Shown here piece by piece: positions 1 to 11,900 of a stretch of DNA of 64,000 nt. Every line of letters starts with the position of its first letter. Positions within the stretch are counted from its first letter, which is position 1. This DNA comes from Leguminivora glycinivorella (Eukaryota; Arthropoda; Insecta; Lepidoptera; Tortricidae), in NCBI RefSeq assembly GCF_023078275.1, contig NC_062975.1:13119141-13183140 (forward strand), read 5' to 3'. The notes beneath the pieces are model-generated. The model made no database searches, was not told the DNA's origin, and worked only from the letters and a program-made list of their open reading frames with translations. Position numbers and translations under genes: made by a program.

Positions 1-66
1 CCCAGTGACGAAAAACTAGACTTTTGTAATAAGTGGTTTAGTCCATAACAGTGATTTTAAGTGACA
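1..66 (+). other. Copia internal leader (before gag)
   Basis: This is non-coding sequence between the off-window 5' LTR and the gag start. The window opens with CCCAGT, which could be the tail of a primer-binding site complementary to the initiator-tRNA half molecule used by some copia elements. Too little is present to be sure. The gag ATG is taken at 67. Confidence 0.4.
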
Positions 67-3000
67 ATGAGTAATTCAAAAATAAAAAGAAACATTGAAC
101 CTTTTAGTGGCAAGAAATATAGTGTGTGGAAGTTTCGAATTAGAAATTTATTAAGTGACTTAAAAGTGCTTTCAGTTATCGACGAAGAAATACCTGAGAA
201 TCCAGACAAAAAATGGGCTAAGAAGAATCAGAAGGCTAGAAGTGCTTTAATTGAATACTTAGCCGATTCTTTAATTGGAATTTCATACGACGAAAAAACA
301 GCTAAAGGCTTATTTGCTAAATTAGACTCGATTTACCAAAGAAAAAGCATTGCGACGCAGCTAGCATTAAAGAAACGGCTACTTAATTTAAAACTGGAAG
401 AGGGCATGTCATTAACACAACATTTTCAAGTGTTTGATAGTTTGATATGCGAGTTATTAGCAGCTGGGTCTAAGTTGCAGGAAGTTGACAAAATTACATA
501 TTTATTTATGACACTGACAAAACGTTACGATGGTGTTACAACAGCAATTGAAACGATGGCAGAAAATGAACAAAACCTAGAATTTGTCAAAACTAGACTT
601 TTAGATCATGAAGTGAAGTCACATGAAATAAATCAAGATATTAAAGTACTACAAGCTCATATTCCTTATACAGATTGTAAACCAATACGCAAGCATACAT
701 GGAAGCATTCGAAATTTATTAAAAACAATCTTACTTCGGAGCGAAATCGACCAAAATTGAATACCACATACAAAAAGAAACTAAAGTGTTATTTTTGTCA
801 AAAATTTGGACATATTAAAAAGAACTGTACTAAATATGTTTTACATAATAGCAAAACAGCTCAAACAGCAAATAAATCACAAAAGACACAAATACCAGGA
901 TTTGCTTTTATGGTTAGAAATGGTAACGAACAAGTCTCAAGCACTCAAAACGAACAAGTCTCAAGCACTCAAAACGATGACAGTAATATTACTTTTGTTT
1001 TGGACTCCGGAGCGTCGGATCATATTATCAATAGAGAAGACTTGGCACAACATTTTGAGACATTAGAAAATCCCATAAACATTACAATTGCAAAATGCGG
1101 ATCATTTATACGTGCAACAAAGAGAGGAAACATCGCAGTTACAAGTAATATTGGTGTCAAGGGTGTTCTACAAGACGTGCTCTTCAGCCCGGAAGTTCCA
1201 TACAATCTACTGTCGGTGAAAAAGATGCAAGACGCTGGTATGACAATCATTTTCAGCCATGACGGATCGGTAAAAATTTACCGCAAGGGTGAGATGGTGC
1301 TAAGTGGTGAGTGTTTAAATAATCTTTTAGGAATACATTTTGTTTTAGACAATTGTGCATTTATTGCTAAAAATACATCAAATACAAATGTAAAAAACAA
1401 TTACAAATTGTGGCATCAAAGATTGGGTCATATAGGTAAATCAAAATTTACTGAAATCCAAAATAAGGAATTATTTTCTGATGTACAAAAAATAAAAAAT
1501 GTTACTCTTGAAAATACATTATGTGAAGCTTGCATATATGGAAAACAAGCATGTTTACCATTTAACAGTTCTAAGTCAAAAATAGTTCAGCGACCTTTAT
1601 TTAATATTCACACAGATGTTTGTGGTCCTATCACTCCTACAACACTTGACGGAAAAAAATATTTTGTTATCTTTATTGACGAATACACACACTACTTAGC
1701 GACATACTTAATAGCTAATAAGTCAGATGTTTTTTCTGCATTTTGTGACTATGTTTCTAAATGTGAAGCTCATTTTAATTTAAAGATCGTCAATCTCTAT
1801 TGTGACAATGGCGGTGAATATATTTCAAACGAAATGAAAAAATTTTGTAGTCATAAAGGTATTACTTATCACTTGACAGTGCCACATACTCCTGCTTTAA
1901 ATGGCAAGGCAGAGAGGATGATAAGAACTATGACAGAACGCAGTCGTGCTATGATTTCAGGGGCTAAGTTAGATACATCGTTTTGGGGTGAGGCTATACT
2001 TACTTGCACGTATCTTCTCAATATTAGTCCTACTAAAGCGCTCAAAATGTCCAAAACACCATTTGAATTATGGCATGGCAAAAAACCTGAACTAAAACAT
2101 TTAAAAATATTCGGTTCAACTGTTTATTATGTTGATAAGACCAGAAAACATAAATTTAGTGATAAATCTATAAAAGGTATATTAGTGGGTTATGAACCTA
2201 ATGGTTATAAAGTGTGGGAAGTGTCTAATAAAAGATTTGTGAAAGCCAGAGATGTAATTGTTGACGAAATTAATTTTTTATCAAGTAGACCATGTGAGCT
2301 AGGAGGTAATTCCAAGATAGACATTCAGAGTTTTTCTGAAAAGTCTGGTTATCAACCATGTGAGTCTGTAAGAAATTCCAATATAGACATTCAGAGTTTT
2401 CCTGAAAAGTCTACTTATCAACCATGTGCGTCTGCTAAAAATTCCATTATGGACATTCAGAGTTTTCCTGAAAAGTCTGATTATCAGCCATCTGAGCTTG
2501 AGGGAAATGGAAATTTGATGGACGTTCGGGAGTTTTTCGAAAAGTCTGATTTTGGGCCACATGAGTTTGAGGGAAATGGAAATTCGATAGACATTCGGGA
2601 GTTTTCCGAAAAGTCTGATTTTAGGCCACATGGGTTTGATCTCGGAACTGGAAATGTAACTGACATTCGGAAGTTTTCCGAAAAGTCTAAATCTAGGCCA
2701 CATGAGTCTGAGCAAAATGAAAATTCAATTTTTCTTAAAATGTCTAACTCTCGGTCACATGAATCTTTTACTGAAACTACACCACCTCAATTAAGAAGGA
2801 GTGATAGAATTAAAAATATGCCTGTTGTATCTTATGACGAAAACGAGGACGATATTTCGAGTAGTTATTTACTGTACGCTAAATCACTTACATGTAAAAT
2901 ACCTACATCATATCATGAAATTCAGTCGAGACAAGATAAACATCTGTGGGAAAATGCAATGAAGGACGAAATTCAATCTCTTACAGAGAATGTAACTTGG

Positions 3001-4437
3001 ACACTTGTACAAAAACCAGTTAACAAAAATATAGTTGATTGTAAATGGGTTTTTGCACTTAAAAATGATGAGTTTGGAAAACCTGTAAAATATAAAGCAC
3101 GTTTAGTTGCCCGCGGTTTCAGTCAGGAATATTTGATTGATTACAATGAAACTTTTGCCCCAGTAGCAAGAATATCAAGCTTTAGATTGATTTTAGCATT
3201 TGCGAATCAGTATAATTTGTTGGTACATCATATGGATGGAAAAACAGCCTTTTTGAATGGGACATTAAAGGAAGACATTTACATGAAAGTTCCAGAAGGA
3301 ATACCAAATCCAAATAATTTAGTTTGCAAACTAAATAAAGCCTTATATTGACTGAAACAATCTGCGCGTTGTTGGTTTCAAACGTTTGAGCAAGCTTTGA
3401 TTGAAAAGGGTTTTCGATACTCGTCAGCTGATCGATGTATCTATTTTTTAGATGCAGGTGACATTCGAAGAAATATTTATGTTGTACTTTATGTAGATGA
3501 TCTATTAATAGCCACTGCAGATTTGAAAACCATGAATGAATTCAAAAATTACTTAAAGTGTAAATTTAAAATGGTTGACCTTAATGAAATAAAATGTTTC
3601 TTAGGAATTAGAATTGAACGTTGCGACAGTACAATTACATTAGACCAAACAATGTACATAAATACGGTTTTAGATAAGTTCAATATGAATAACTGTAACC
3701 CGATTAGTACGCCCTTAGAGTGTAAAGTGGATTTTAAGGCGTTATGTTCAACAGAAAAAACAAAAGCGCCTTGTCGTAACGTAATCGGGTGCTTGATGTA
3801 TATTATGGTGTGCACTCGGCCAGACTTAAGCTTTGTTGTTAATATTCTAAGTAGATTTGCTAACAAAGAGACTCATACACTTTGGTTATATTTAAAGAGG
3901 GTGTTACGTTATTTGAAGGGTACCAAAGAATTGAAGTTGACGTTCTCACGTAGCAAGTTTACACAAGTATTAAGTGGCTTTGTTGATAGTGATTGGGGAA
4001 GTGATGAAGTGAGTCGTAAAAGTACCACTGGGTATTTATTTAAACTTTTTGAACAATGCACTATTTGCTGGCAAACAAAGAGGCAGTTGACAGTCGCAGC
4101 TTCTTCGACCGAAGCTGAATATATGGCTCTATTTGAAGCTGTCAGAGAAGCTCTTTGGTTAAAATCTTTAATTTGCAGCATAAATATTGAAATAACTGGT
4201 GCTATTCCCATATATGAGGATAACAATGGGTGTATAAGTATTGCAAACAACCCAACAAGTCACAAGCGGTCAAAACATATAGACATTAAATATCACTTTT
4301 CCCGAGAACAAGTAGAAAATAATGTTATTAAAATGATTTATGTTTCTACAGGTGACCAGCTTGCTGACATATTAACAAAACCATTGCCGAATGTGCGTTT
4401 TTCCGCAATGAGAGAAAAAATTGGTATTATTATGTAA
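67..4437 (+). pseudogene. Ty1/copia gag-pol polyprotein, one in-frame stop
   Basis: This is a single gag-pol frame with the copia domain order. It has a gag CCHC knuckle (first Cys near residue 241), an aspartic protease with DSGAS near residue 313, and an integrase with the HHCC finger (WHQRLGH, CEAC) and DDE residues in HTDVCG, CDNGGEY and NGKAER. Reverse transcriptase (MDGKTAFLNG, YVDD) and RNase H (DSDWGS, EAEYMA) follow. The integrase-before-RT order defines Pseudoviridae/copia. TGA at 3349-3351 interrupts RT at the usual ALYGLKQ block, where the glycine codon is expected. The frame is otherwise open to 4437, so this is a young copy with a nonsense change rather than an old relic. It lies on the strand opposite to the cadherin gene and probably within one of its introns. 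Confidence 0.93.
2310..2760 (+). repeat. Degenerate tandem repeat inside copia pol
   Basis: About seven units of roughly 23-25 codons lie between the integrase C-terminus and RT. Each is built around D-I-[QR]-[SEK]-F-[SP]-EKS followed by a [QR]P[CSH]E block. The units keep the reading frame but drift in sequence. The linker is thus a low-complexity repeat array, which is unusual for a copia polyprotein. A shorter perfect repeat (EQVSSTQN twice) lies at 928-975. Confidence 0.8.
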
Positions 4438-4849
4438 ATACACTAATTAAGTTAAACATTCAAACAAATATATTTGTGTATTAAAATTAATGAACTGTAA
4501 TATGATAAGAACTTGGATTAAAATTGTTTGAAATAGAAAACTACATTTAGACTAAATGTATATTACTCAATTATCTATAAACCTTTAATACATAACTGAT
4601 ATATTATGTGTCAACTAGTGTTATAAACAAAATAGTATTAATGTGCTCTTGACATAATCATAAGTTTACTAGTATTAAGTATGAAAGTTCTTGACCTAGT
4701 TAGGTTTTCCTGGGTTTCCCTAACTCTTTGAACAAATGTTGGTCAATATGTTCCCAGACAATGACAGGTGTGTTTCTCATGTTGTGTGGTGTATTGTACC
4801 TATTGTATTATATAAATGTATTAATTATAGATTTATTTTTGAGGGGGCG
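4438..4849 (+). other. Copia 3' non-coding region with polypurine tract
   Basis: No open frame is seen. It ends in GAGGGGGCG at 4841-4849, which fits the plus-strand primer (polypurine tract) directly before the 3' LTR. Confidence 0.7.
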
Positions 4850-5107
4850 TGTTGGAGTTTACAAAACTAAATCTGTCACATTCTAACTTGTGTAGTTTGA
4901 ATGCTTTCTCTTTTACTCATAGTGACATAACTGAACGGAATACAACAGCCCTCTGTTTGTTATCTTAAGGACCTTTACTTCATAAGTTTTTAAAGTTAGT
5001 CTCTCGCTAGCTCAGTATAGAAACACACCTTAATATTATTTTGCGATAATAAATTCAATCATATAAATCGCTGTGTGCATTTTAATTTACTTAGCCCATT
5101 TCCAATA
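4850..5107 (+). repeat. Copia 3' LTR (putative)
   Basis: It starts TGTTGGAGT right after the polypurine tract. It ends near TTTCCAATA, an imperfect inverted match to the start. An AATAAA polyadenylation signal lies at about 5047. The 5' LTR is outside the window, so the exact right end and the target duplication cannot be confirmed. The length of about 258 bp is normal for short copia LTRs. Confidence 0.6.
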
Positions 5108-5136
5108 CGGCTTCTATCGTATTGTTCAGTCATATG

Positions 5137-5261
5137 TAAAAATATGGGTTTTACAAAAGTTGCTCAAAAATATACCCCTTAAGTTTTGTTCTTATGTCGA
5201 TGAATTAAGAGCTGGCATAGGACATATTTTTGAGTAACTTTTGCACACTCATATTTTTACA
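5137..5261. repeat. Foldback element
   Basis: Arms of about 38 bp (GTAAAAATATGGGT... and ...ACTCATATTTTTAC) are inverted around a short centre. It has no coding capacity. It is a MITE-like palindrome directly beyond the copia 3' end. Confidence 0.7.
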
Positions 5262-5639
5262 CTGGACTGGTACATGTAAGAACTGTAGAAGCTATTGAGA
5301 AATTTCGTGGCAATTATCAGATTTCTGGTAGATTAATTACTTCATTACTAGTAACTGGAAAAAAGAATTGGATGTAATTCAAATACGAATATAATAAAAA
5401 CACACATTAAATACTTCATTACAAATAAAAAAATGACTAATGTATATCCGTATTTTTAAATATGGCTTTCAAGTCCGTTTAGTGTATCTCATCGGATTTA
5501 TTCTCCTTTATCGGATTAACCTTGCTTTTGATCAATCAATAAACTGCTATCAATTAATCAAAAGACATTAACAGACGTCCGTTCTTGAAGATGAAAAGCT
5601 CTACTTAACCTAATTCCTTAGTAGCTGTTTGACACTCAC

Positions 5640-5972
5640 CGTAGCACTGATTGTCAGAACCATCGGCTGAGGAATAGATCTTATAAATGCCGTGCTCTTC
5701 AATACAGCTTTAAACTCTTTAGGATCTGTCGAGGCCGCCTCATCATACTCGATAGCGATATAAGGATTGTCCTCGATGATAAAATCGATTCTGTACGTAG
5801 TGAGATCGATATCTCGAACGATTATATCACTGACGCAGTTTGTAATGAGGAATCCGGGCGGCACGGGCGTGGCGATGGTGAAATCGTATGTGGTGGTTTC
5901 TGATGCGGCTGTGTCTGGAGTTTTCCATAGAGGCGGATTGTTGTTGTTGTCGTTTATTTCTATACGGATTGT
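5640..5972 (-). CDS. Cadherin-like gene, coding exon 4
   Basis: 333 nt, phase 0 at both ends, CAG acceptor and G/GTGAGT donor. It begins TIRIEINDNNNNPPLW, the calcium-binding linker of a cadherin repeat. It then runs through most of a further domain rich in beta-strand-like segments. Reading past the donor gives only seven more codons. Confidence 0.85.
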
Positions 5973-8900
5973 CTGAAAAATATTATATTTCTTTAATGTG
6001 GAGCAATGTTTGACTGATGAGTGATCCACGAATGTCTCGCCAACAAACTCCATGAGCAGTTTGGCGAGTAACTTTAAAAAAGAAAAATGTATATGTTTGA
6101 ATAAATAAAAATTTTAGGCTTCGTCTGTAATTGTTAACCGTCACCATTCGTCTTCTTTTGAAATATTTAAAACAACGGTTTACATAAAATACTGATTTGT
6201 ATTGATTGATAAAGTTTTTTATTACCCACTAGTTTACAACACTTTTTAATAACTATACAATACAATTTCGCAAATACCACATTAACCAATACTATGAATA
6301 CTTACTAAACCTTTGATGCTAATTGTAAAACTAATAATGAGACATGAGTTAAGTTACTCAAATACCTAGTCAACGACATATAATGATCATTCTATCGCGG
6401 CTAGTTACCCCGGAAGTAGTAGGTAAGTAGTAGTAGTAGTAGTAAACACTTTATTGCACAGAACAAATTACATGAAGTACAGTAAATAATTATAACGGTT
6501 ACGTACAAAGACGAGCTTATCCCTTTATGGGATCTCTTCCAGCTAACCTTAGAAAAACTGAGAGAGGAAAATAGGAAATGGTAGACAAACACGGCTAAAG
6601 TGCACCGGCATATATACAAAGTACCTATCAACATATCTTTACGGAAGTTTAGGGTTGCATAAAAGGTATTTTTCCCTTTGAAGACTCAGATACTTACAAG
6701 AGGAGACGACGGAGTCTGTCCATTCGTACAAGTAAAGGCGTATGTTAGGCTAATAAGGTCCGCAGTCTCGTGTTCCTCGAACAGCCGGTACGCGTCGTTT
6801 GTACGGAGGACGAATGCGGAATCTTCTAGTGATGCTACTATGTATGGGCCTGCGTTTAGATCACTGGACGATGTAAGCGTGAAACCTGAAACAATTTTAT
6901 CGATTACTAGCTTTTTCCTGCGGGTTAGAAAGAGACAAAAAGTAGCCTATGTCAATCTCTATCCCTTCAACTATCTCCACTTAAAAATCACGTCAATTCG
7001 GCGCTCCATTTTGCCGTGAAAGACGGGCAAACAAACAGATACACACACTTTCCCATTTATGATATTAGTATGGATTTCTCCTGGTAGGCAAGCATGGTCG
7101 TGCGATAAATGATGGAACATCAGGCCGGCCCTATTGCATTATTTGTAAAAGCGATAGGGACGGCCTTATGTTTTATCATTAATCACACGACCATGCTCGT
7201 ACGCCTGGTCTTCGATTTCCTAGTAAGGTTAATAAAATTAGACCTATTTGAGAAGTGGAAAATTTGAAAGATTTTTATGACGTAATATTACTTATACTTA
7301 CTAAATATAGGAAATTACTTTTAGATTTTCCTGGTTCCAGATAATATGGTTTTATTAGAAAACGTAATTACGTAATGTGGCTGTAATGACCGAATTATTT
7401 AAGTATATCCTAAAAATAGGATATATCGAGCCTTCTATATTTAGTAGGACGCTACTTTGTCGAAAGGTCTTTAAGCATTTTTTTGTTTTTTAACATATCT
7501 GATACTGTGACGTAAAATACTAGAAATAAAATAAAATGTATCTAGTAAAAAACCATACCACATTGTGTGTACATACCTGATTAGGTAGGTATTTGATTAG
7601 TTATTAGTAAGTAGGTGGAATAAAGCACATAGTAGGAGTAATTTTCTGTATTATAAACTAATATAATCGTTTTCAATGGAATGGATAATTTAAAGTGAAA
7701 CTGAATTATGATATTTCTGAACGTTTTTTGATAATTTGTTAGACCAAGTAAAGAAAATAGGTAGTAGGTATGCTTTATATTTCATAACTAATCACAAAGC
7801 CTGGTTTGGTTTGGTTGGTTGGCACAAAGTGGTTTTCTTGTATGATTTAAAAAAAAATATTTTCGTATGTAGGTATTTACCTACTGCCGACTTTATTACG
7901 TCACAGTTCCTACGCCGTTATCAGGCTTGACTTGACTGTTACTCTTATTTATTGAAAATATAACACATACATACATTTACAGAGTTTATTTTACTGCATT
8001 TAGTAGAAAAATATTTCGCTAAGTTTGTTAAAGTACTGGATTCAATAAGTACTTTATTACGGTTGAAAACAAGCATTGTAATTAACGGTCGAGGTGCAAA
8101 CAAACGCAGTCTATAACATAATTTCATTTTATTACTTCACAAATCAAATTACGAGCAAAATTACTTTCATAAATTGCAAATGAAAGATATTTTTGATTGA
8201 ATTAGACGAAAAGGAAAACTTCTAATGAAGAACGTGTTAGAAAGTCCGAAATAAGTTGGGAACGATTTTGACAGACTCGCCAGCCCAAATGTTATTTGAA
8301 CTGTAGCGTAGCCGAATGCACAAACGCTCACGTTAATATCTCTTTCGTAGCTATATACCTCTAGCGCTCTTGCGTAGGTATTGGCGCGACAGAGCCAGAC
8401 TACCTTTCTGCGGCGTTTCGATTTCGTTTCGCGTCGCAGAAATGCCATTCGGCTACGGGGCATGTTTACTTAACCTTTACAGAGCCTCTGTAACAGAGGC
8501 GGGCTTTTATCAAAGTCGTTCCCAAATTATTTTGAACGTCGTAGGTGTAGTGTAGTAGTACACCATAAAGGATTAAGTAAGGGAAAAGTTTTAACTCCAT
8601 ACATCAGTAATGCGGGTTATTTGTAGTGACATCTAGCGACAATCGCGCGTCAATCACGCATCAAATAGCGGAAATTATCAGTACTGCTAAGTAGCACACA
8701 AGTGTCAAGTGACAAGTGTCAATAGATGTCGCGACGAACGAAGAGTCTAATGCTTACCAATTTTTAGCTAATATTACAATAGTATTAATCAGTATTCTGT
8801 TTTCAATTCCTTCTGCTTGTAATATAAGTTGTAAACTGTTCTAATATTAAATTTTTGGCTGACGAGACACTGTTGTCACCTAGTATCGAGTAAAGGTACT

Positions 8901-11900
8901 GATCATTTATGCTATTTGACGCGTGACTGACGCGTGATTGTCGCTAGATGTCACTACAAATGATCCGCATTTACTGATGTATGGAGTTACCACTCTTCCC
9001 TTATTTATTTATCTATTGTGTACACTAACACGTTCTTCATTAGATGTTTTCTATTTAGTTATCTTGGCCTGATTATCAATATTTTCCTTTACCACGAATA
9101 AATAAAGTAAACGCTTGGTAGATTCATCAGAGTGATGTGAGTGGTTGTTATAGGACGTACAGTCGAGTTCACAAAAATGTTGAAAGGCAACATGCCATAA
9201 ATATATTTACACGTTACTAACACAATGACAGGATGTGTAAAAACATATATTTTTGGAATGTTGGCTTGCAAAAATGTTTCTAAATCCAACTGTATGTACC
9301 TAATTATAACTAAATTATGTAAGTACTTTGAAACATATTTGTTTTTTTAGCGCTGCTCTGGCTTAGCGTTAAATGTGTGCGACTTTTAATCTTTTCAGTG
9401 AATTAAAACATCGTGAGGAAACTGGAATAACCTCAATTGGGCCTATAACTCTGGGCTGGAAGGGTAGGATGACCGTCGCGTCGCTTTCGTAAAAAGTTAA
9501 AAACTTATAGTGTCTACGCCAAATCTTGGAATTGGTTGCAAGGCTGACTCCAGGCGATTTTTTTTTGGTTTCAGTATTATAAATAGGCCTAGTCATGGCG
9601 ACATACTGGCCGAAGCGAAGACGTAGCCTACGATGAAGGGAGTTTGCCCAAGTGCCTGTTCACCCTAGTTTGAAGGTTGCTGGGTAACTAGTATGAGTTT
9701 AATTTTTATTAAGCAGAAACGTCTGCTAAGTGCCTGTTCACCCTAGTTTGAAGGTTGCTGGGTAACTAGTATGAGTTTATCATGAGCCGTGGCAAAATGC
9801 CGGGATGACGCTAGAAAGAAGGACGTTTTTTATTTGTTTTTATTAACCGACTTCATTTTGTAACTACTCAGCCGGCGTATCATGCTTCCAATTTTATCAC
9901 TTGTCCACGTGGATAAGACAACTGTCACTCTCACACTGACATACTTGCCAAAGCGTGACGGATGCTTTATCCACGTGGATAAGTGATAAAATTGGAATCA
10001 TAATACGCTGGCAGCCGGCGTATCATGCTGCCAATTTTATCACTTATCCACGTGGATAAGACATCTGTCACTCTGACACTGACATACTTGCTAAAGCGTG
10101 ATGGATGCTTTATCCACGTGGATAAGTGATAAAATTGGCAGCATGATACGCCGGCTGCTCTTATATACTTATCAATCAATCGCACAATCTTACCTCCAAT
10201 ATTAGTAACCTGCCGTTGCAAAACAATGCCTTCATAATAATCCTCGATGCGAACGGTAATCGGCAACTGCCACGTAATGACACCTTCCATTGTACATCCT
10301 GTAAACATTCAATAGGTCAGCAGTTCTCAAAAAGTTTGTACATAGTCACGTCAGCAAATTTTAATTGATCCTATTTTGTTACTAACATTTAGTAATATAA
10401 GTCGACTTTCGTAAGATACACATATACGGGATAATTGTTATAATTAAGAAAATATAGATACTAGAGAACCTTGATAACGAAATAAAACTTACTAAAATCT
10501 GAATTCATCAAAAAAATCTTGGTAACAAAATAGGAATAAAAAAAACAAATTTAACTTTTTCCTTATGTTTTGTATAAACTTTTTGAGAACTGCTGAGGTA
10601 CGTTTTTGTAATATCATAATTTATATAAGTACACAAAATTGACATAATTATTTTTTATATGATGGTAAACAAACATTGGGCCTGAGGATTATAAAGAATT
10701 TATTTAGGTAATTAAATTATGTTCTAACACTATTCATGTCGCCAATCGCCAACCATTTAAACCTTGTAGTATGCTTCTTTTTTAAGATGCGGTAGGGGGT
10801 CTAAAGACCTCTTACGCAGTATGCATATGAGATAGTAACGCTAATTACTGCATCTGAGCCAAGGTTAAAAAGATTTAAATAATTTAAATATACTTATACA
10901 ATATTACATTTATACACGTAGCGTATTATACATACTACTGACCCACCAACGCTCACGGAAGGACCTTCTTAATGTACTAGAGACACACTTAGTAGAATTT
11001 TGAGTAATATCCCCTATTGTTATCCTCATAAAGAAATTGAATTTAGTTTAGAAATTGGCTGTCATGGCTCTTTTCAATGGGATGACGTAGATGAAAAGTA
11101 TAGTTATAACTCCTTCGTTTATTATAATTTATACACACACACATAACACACATAATCACGCCTGTATCCCATAAAGGGGTAGGCAGAGCACATGAACTAC
11201 TAAGTTTCAGTGCCACTCTTAGCAAAAAGGGGTTGAAAGAAATCCAAATTATGACATTGCAGTGACAGGTTGCCAGCCTCTCGCCTACGCCACAATTTAA
11301 CCCATATCCCACAGTCGACTTCTACGACACCTACGGGAAGAAAGGGGGTGGTGAAATTCTTAACCCGTCACCACACGGGTATAATTTATATTAACGATAT
11401 TTAATTAAGATACGAACACCCTAGGAACCAGCTACATATTTGCGGCGTTTGGCGTTAAGACCTTGGGGCCATGGGGGCCCAGTGCCCGTCATTTGTATAA
11501 GGATTTGTCGTCTCGCCTGATAGAGACCTCAGGCGACCAGAGGGCTGGCCAGTATTTCGCGCAACGTATAAGTATCGCTATACAGCGTGGAAATGCTGCC
11601 AGCCTTCTGGGTACCTTGCCCATTGACGGCGATTTAGGCCAATTTTTTTATTTATAAGTAGGTTAGGTATTTAGTTTTAAGTAGTTTTATCATGTTTTTA
11701 TTTGTTTTATTTATTTATGCAATAAATATTTATTTCCCGTATTAAGATACGTAATACAAGCGCGTGTCGATGTCGTGGGAACTTGCGAAATGATTTTATC
11801 CGTTCTATTTATTCGTATCTAAATCATCTCAATTACGTTCATGAAATTATAAACTGAAATAGATACCATACACTAAAGAAAAAGCGATCAAGCCCACTGG

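Noticed and set aside
2299..2715. Minus-strand 138-codon frame in the copia linker
   Set aside because: It is a shadow of the in-frame tandem repeat on the + strand.
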